16,122 nt of DNA from DASPXY01 sp038227745 (GTDB lineage: Bacteria > Planctomycetota > Planctomycetia > Gemmatales > Gemmataceae): NCBI GenBank assembly GCA_038227745.1, contig JBBRPS010000136.1, forward strand, positions 1 through 16,122, given 5' to 3'. Shown in pieces: positions 15,801-16,122 of the stretch. The number at the start of each line of letters is the position of its first letter. The stretch's first letter is position 1. The notes below the pieces were generated by a model. It saw only the letters and a program-made list of their open reading frames with translations, did not search any database and was not told the DNA's origin. The translations under genes were made by a program, and so were the position numbers.

Positions 15801-16010
15801 AAGGGTGCCGCCCCGGTGGGCGCCATCGACCTGGGCAAGTTCGGCAAGGAGATGAAGAAGTATGCCGGCCGTTCCTGGGGCGAGCTGCCCGGGGAGCTGC
15901 GCACGCGGATCCTGCAGGACATGCGGGCTCGCTACGGCGAGGACTACGCCGGCATCATTCAGCGCTACTTCGAGCAGATCGCCGACACGAACCGCTCGCG
16001 GCGCAAGTAA
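9825..16010 (+). CDS. Giant DUF4175-like membrane protein with a very long coiled coil
   Basis: This 2061-aa protein has the layout of DUF4175-type planctomycete envelope proteins; its function is unknown. Three membrane segments lie near the N-terminus (about 30-52, 59-82 and 152-170), with the cytoplasmic-looking segment IEERYPELGERLTTTVEL between the second and third. Residues about 175-600 are mixed beta, including an Ig-like stretch with TAEDDLGMDKVELEYRVNGG (about 508-527). From about 622 to 1985 the chain is almost wholly Ala, Gln, Lys and Glu, predicted coiled coil, with recurrent ELARKQ-type phrases (about 877, 1190, 1695). A compact C-terminal domain follows (about 2001-2061) with WGELPGELRTRIL and YAGIIQRYFEQIAD. 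The start is supported by AGGGGGG at 9811-9817. The gene stands alone here with its own promoter. Its codon bias removes stops from the antisense strand. Related genes often lie near MoxR/VWA operons; none is visible here. Confidence 0.88.
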   Translation: MNKPFGLPATLRTKLAALGRRIRLLRALRGASLLLLTLVVLLGGIFLADLLLDLPSEVLRGAAVAVGVAALLVVIVGLVVPLCRRFDTEGLAALIEERYPELGERLTTTVELAGKGDSWHGSHALIELLIDETERRAHPLDFTRAFPARATGWLTLAALLAVLGAGLPALVWGDRYAEFGQRLLSAWSPAEPEPAARYALQVNPGNTHAARGRPLSLLVLAHAEGVRMKPAASATLVYTDAEARPVRVRMPADPAALPALAAGTVAFAAAPGALPLSAPAPLLAGVGPRSRVFAYHFDKLTGDLPFHVEVGDARSDSYRVTAVDPVELAPDSPTATVAAPAYANPTVHPEQKVAALSELFAHEYGRVTFDFRFTRPAVVARLEVARKGETGRAAQAWALPLPLEGDRQQALFQVPSLRQGNYDLRLILEAEHGIRTAYDLRPLTVRADEAPAFTRKPEVPGFQPTEARPDWNVAADPTGGRFNPVRGGVGGSNAREVAPGDTVKLKVTAEDDLGMDKVELEYRVNGGPSRFETIADGAGQLKAEPPQGEYGFRLAGKVKEGDVVLYRVKAADNRRVAKASFRDADGRAAPGGKLEPHVIYFPERLNGKDRWFALRVNSKAEPLAKQEIEAERDRVRQKLDAIQKKLGAERGQLTKVRNETRNRPQLSPEQKSGVQALRRDNRAVRTDLRQLADETAQSPALQQITDVAQQVADQEMTRSDEALNQAQNKKTDAPRREQQFQKADEELARAQKQLDLLKQQNEKLARDRLDQLKLEQLAQRQQELGKRAADVAAKNPMQDPEAKKDLDALRAEQTQVAEELKRLTEQSDLFKTALDAAAAEQAKQLADQAKELAEAQRDLNEAAKDGLQKELQGKFAELARKQQELAQKATELARETAQPAKAANKQPLRPDAAQKAADALKQGDPTEAVQKQDQSAKELDRLALDLDKAMDLARDPREAARQLANLQEALKKRVQEEMNRKGEKTPVGERVKKFRPEQEALLRAVKALEVHEAQKPAKDAQKQATERMANATKALEQQNPHWAKDQMEQARQALLRLAQTLPSEEQRRQQALNQVADLRRHQEDLARQAEQTLKNAEQQKPAAPKAQVGKMLAAAAQRQAQLAERLGKLDIPGQKPRQDRTEKALNKALNDLLEPQVQDVPASQQEAKRELERLEQALRGQQPADEKARELARKQKELNQEAAKLAAAPEKATPAEMKALQEKQQQIAKETQALPAQDAPLQAAEAAKATKQAAEAAKAQPAAPAAQQKMADAAKALDKLADQLAGKENNAARAERLAEAQAKLAADAEKQPAKANAAEAQQQQKQIADEAKQVRGDQEAAAEKKQAAEALAKAQQPGQAPAQQAKAQHAAADALRDLADKLAGRNDAAAKAAELARQQRDLAKEVAGEKKDPTVRRPEQNKDDLAELARKAAQKQADLARQTERLNAKGAEQAQKQAAEQMAAAQKALDQAKDPAQAKEALTRAAQAADDLAKELARQQAAKPAPPKAGEHTAAKPGQQAPKQTAQQLAQQQKQLAQATQRAQQQAQGKPAPQQQDALKQALENVAKQQAQLNQQAAQLEANKAQTGLEKARQAMNQAQEALQKNDAPTARRKQQEAADALAKLARQLPDKAPAQAAPKEPGAPPQGLPTKQQAEQARQLAKEQKDLRDAVQKMAAEAAALRKTQPEEQNPLGELARKQKDIAQETAKLAKDVAKEQGQQAPVAKQAQDAAQQAQKAAQQAQVGAAPQAQKTGEQLAQNLRKLAQDLNNTPRGDADPKAPEPAQRAAQLAQKQEELNRQMKPQAADLAAQKAQQDARQGELAKQTGELAKELGKLGQEAGTPQAKVAANQATNAAKQAQQAMQQAQAQAKQGNEGKAGQEGQKAAQLLAQAAQQAAQAAQQMAKAPGQPGQKPGQQADNQAGKETGQALQQGKEQIGQAQAKLGQGQPKDAQGAMAKAADALQQAAAKAGQQLTKPQQSGQPTPFAKEPGPKGAAPVGAIDLGKFGKEMKKYAGRSWGELPGELRTRILQDMRARYGEDYAGIIQRYFEQIADTNRSRRK
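11690..15780 (+). repeat. Low-complexity, imperfectly repeated coding region (coiled coil)
   Basis: About 4.1 kb of the giant gene are built from a few codons (GCC/GCG, CAG, AAG, GAG, CTG). The DNA phrase GAGCTGGCCCGCAAGCAG recurs at 12453, 13392 and 14907, with variants near 14007 and 14102. Codons keep the frame throughout with no stop, so the region is translated. It is a likely place for replication slippage, recombination between repeats and assembly errors. Confidence 0.75.
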
Positions 16011-16080
16011 CCCCAGACACATGCCCGACGCGCAAGCGCGGGATCCCTCGCGTGCGCGTCGGGCTTGTGTCGGGGGTTAC
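16007..16080. repeat. 74-bp palindrome overlapping the stop codon of the giant gene
   Basis: Arms of 27 bp (16007-16033 and 16054-16080) match with two mismatches and enclose a further GC-rich near-palindrome around GGATCC. The left arm begins in the last base of the final Lys codon and includes the TAA stop. The element can act as a strong hairpin at the mRNA 3' end, but no T-tract follows. Its core GCCCGACGCGC is a repeat type I recall from Gemmata-group intergenic regions. Confidence 0.85.
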
Positions 16081-16099
16081 CTCGGCAAGCAAGATGGTC

Positions 16100-16122
16100 A
16101 CACAAGCCCGACGCGCAAGCGA
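16100..16122. repeat. Partial second copy of the 3' palindrome, cut by the window end
   Basis: From 16100, ACACAAGCCCGACGCGC matches the reverse complement of 16054-16070, and AAGCG after it matches 16034-16038. It appears to be the left arm of another copy that continues past the window, so this family is clustered here. Confidence 0.7.

Noticed and set aside
1..16122. tRNA, rRNA, transposase or phage genes.
   Set aside because: I looked on both strands for T-loop GTTC-type motifs with acceptor stems, rRNA landmarks and DDE or recombinase motifs, and saw none.

Overview
The window reads as chromosomal DNA of a high-GC planctomycete, probably of the Gemmata lineage. The grounds are the DUF1800/DUF1501 gene pair, a very large DUF4175-like membrane/coiled-coil protein ending in a W-G-x-LP domain, several small proteins of a type I associate with this group, strongly GC-ending codons, and spacers filled with GC-rich palindromes. 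This is inference from gene content; no rRNA or marker gene is present. I see no tRNA, rRNA, insertion sequence, phage gene or CRISPR array.

Layout. Positions 1-261 are non-coding and carry short repeats. Positions 262-3135 (+) form a tight DUF1800 / small ORF / DUF1501 operon. A 61-bp perfect palindrome fills the convergent junction with htpG (3248-5128, -). Further minus-strand genes are an EamA/DMT transporter (5231-6253) and a YdjM-like membrane protein (6402-6884). A divergent, possibly leaderless TrmB-like methyltransferase follows (6977-7795, +), then two minus-strand small genes: a Cys-rich protein (7874-8167) and a LURP-one/tubby-like protein (8275-8778). A 50-aa membrane miniprotein (8975-9127, +) precedes about 700 nt without genes. 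That stretch contains a candidate structured RNA ending in a good intrinsic terminator (about 9212-9433), three tandem 36-bp palindromic units with an inverted copy, and a promoter. The last 6.2 kb is one gene for a 2061-aa protein (9825-16010, +), whose stop codon lies inside a 74-bp palindrome; part of a second copy of that element runs off the window end.

How the genes relate. DUF1800 and DUF1501 probably act together: DUF1501 has a Tat signal and DUF1800 has no visible signal, so co-export is possible. htpG, the transporter, the methyltransferase and the small genes are unrelated single-gene units. The giant protein is probably an envelope-anchored protein with a long extracytoplasmic or cytoplasmic coiled coil.

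I did not find a convincing new multi-gene system. The strongest leads are the candidate ncRNA with its terminator, the set of five distinct palindrome families sitting at gene ends (one creating the 5' end of a small ORF), the small ORF in the DUF1800/DUF1501 operon, and the giant coiled-coil protein.
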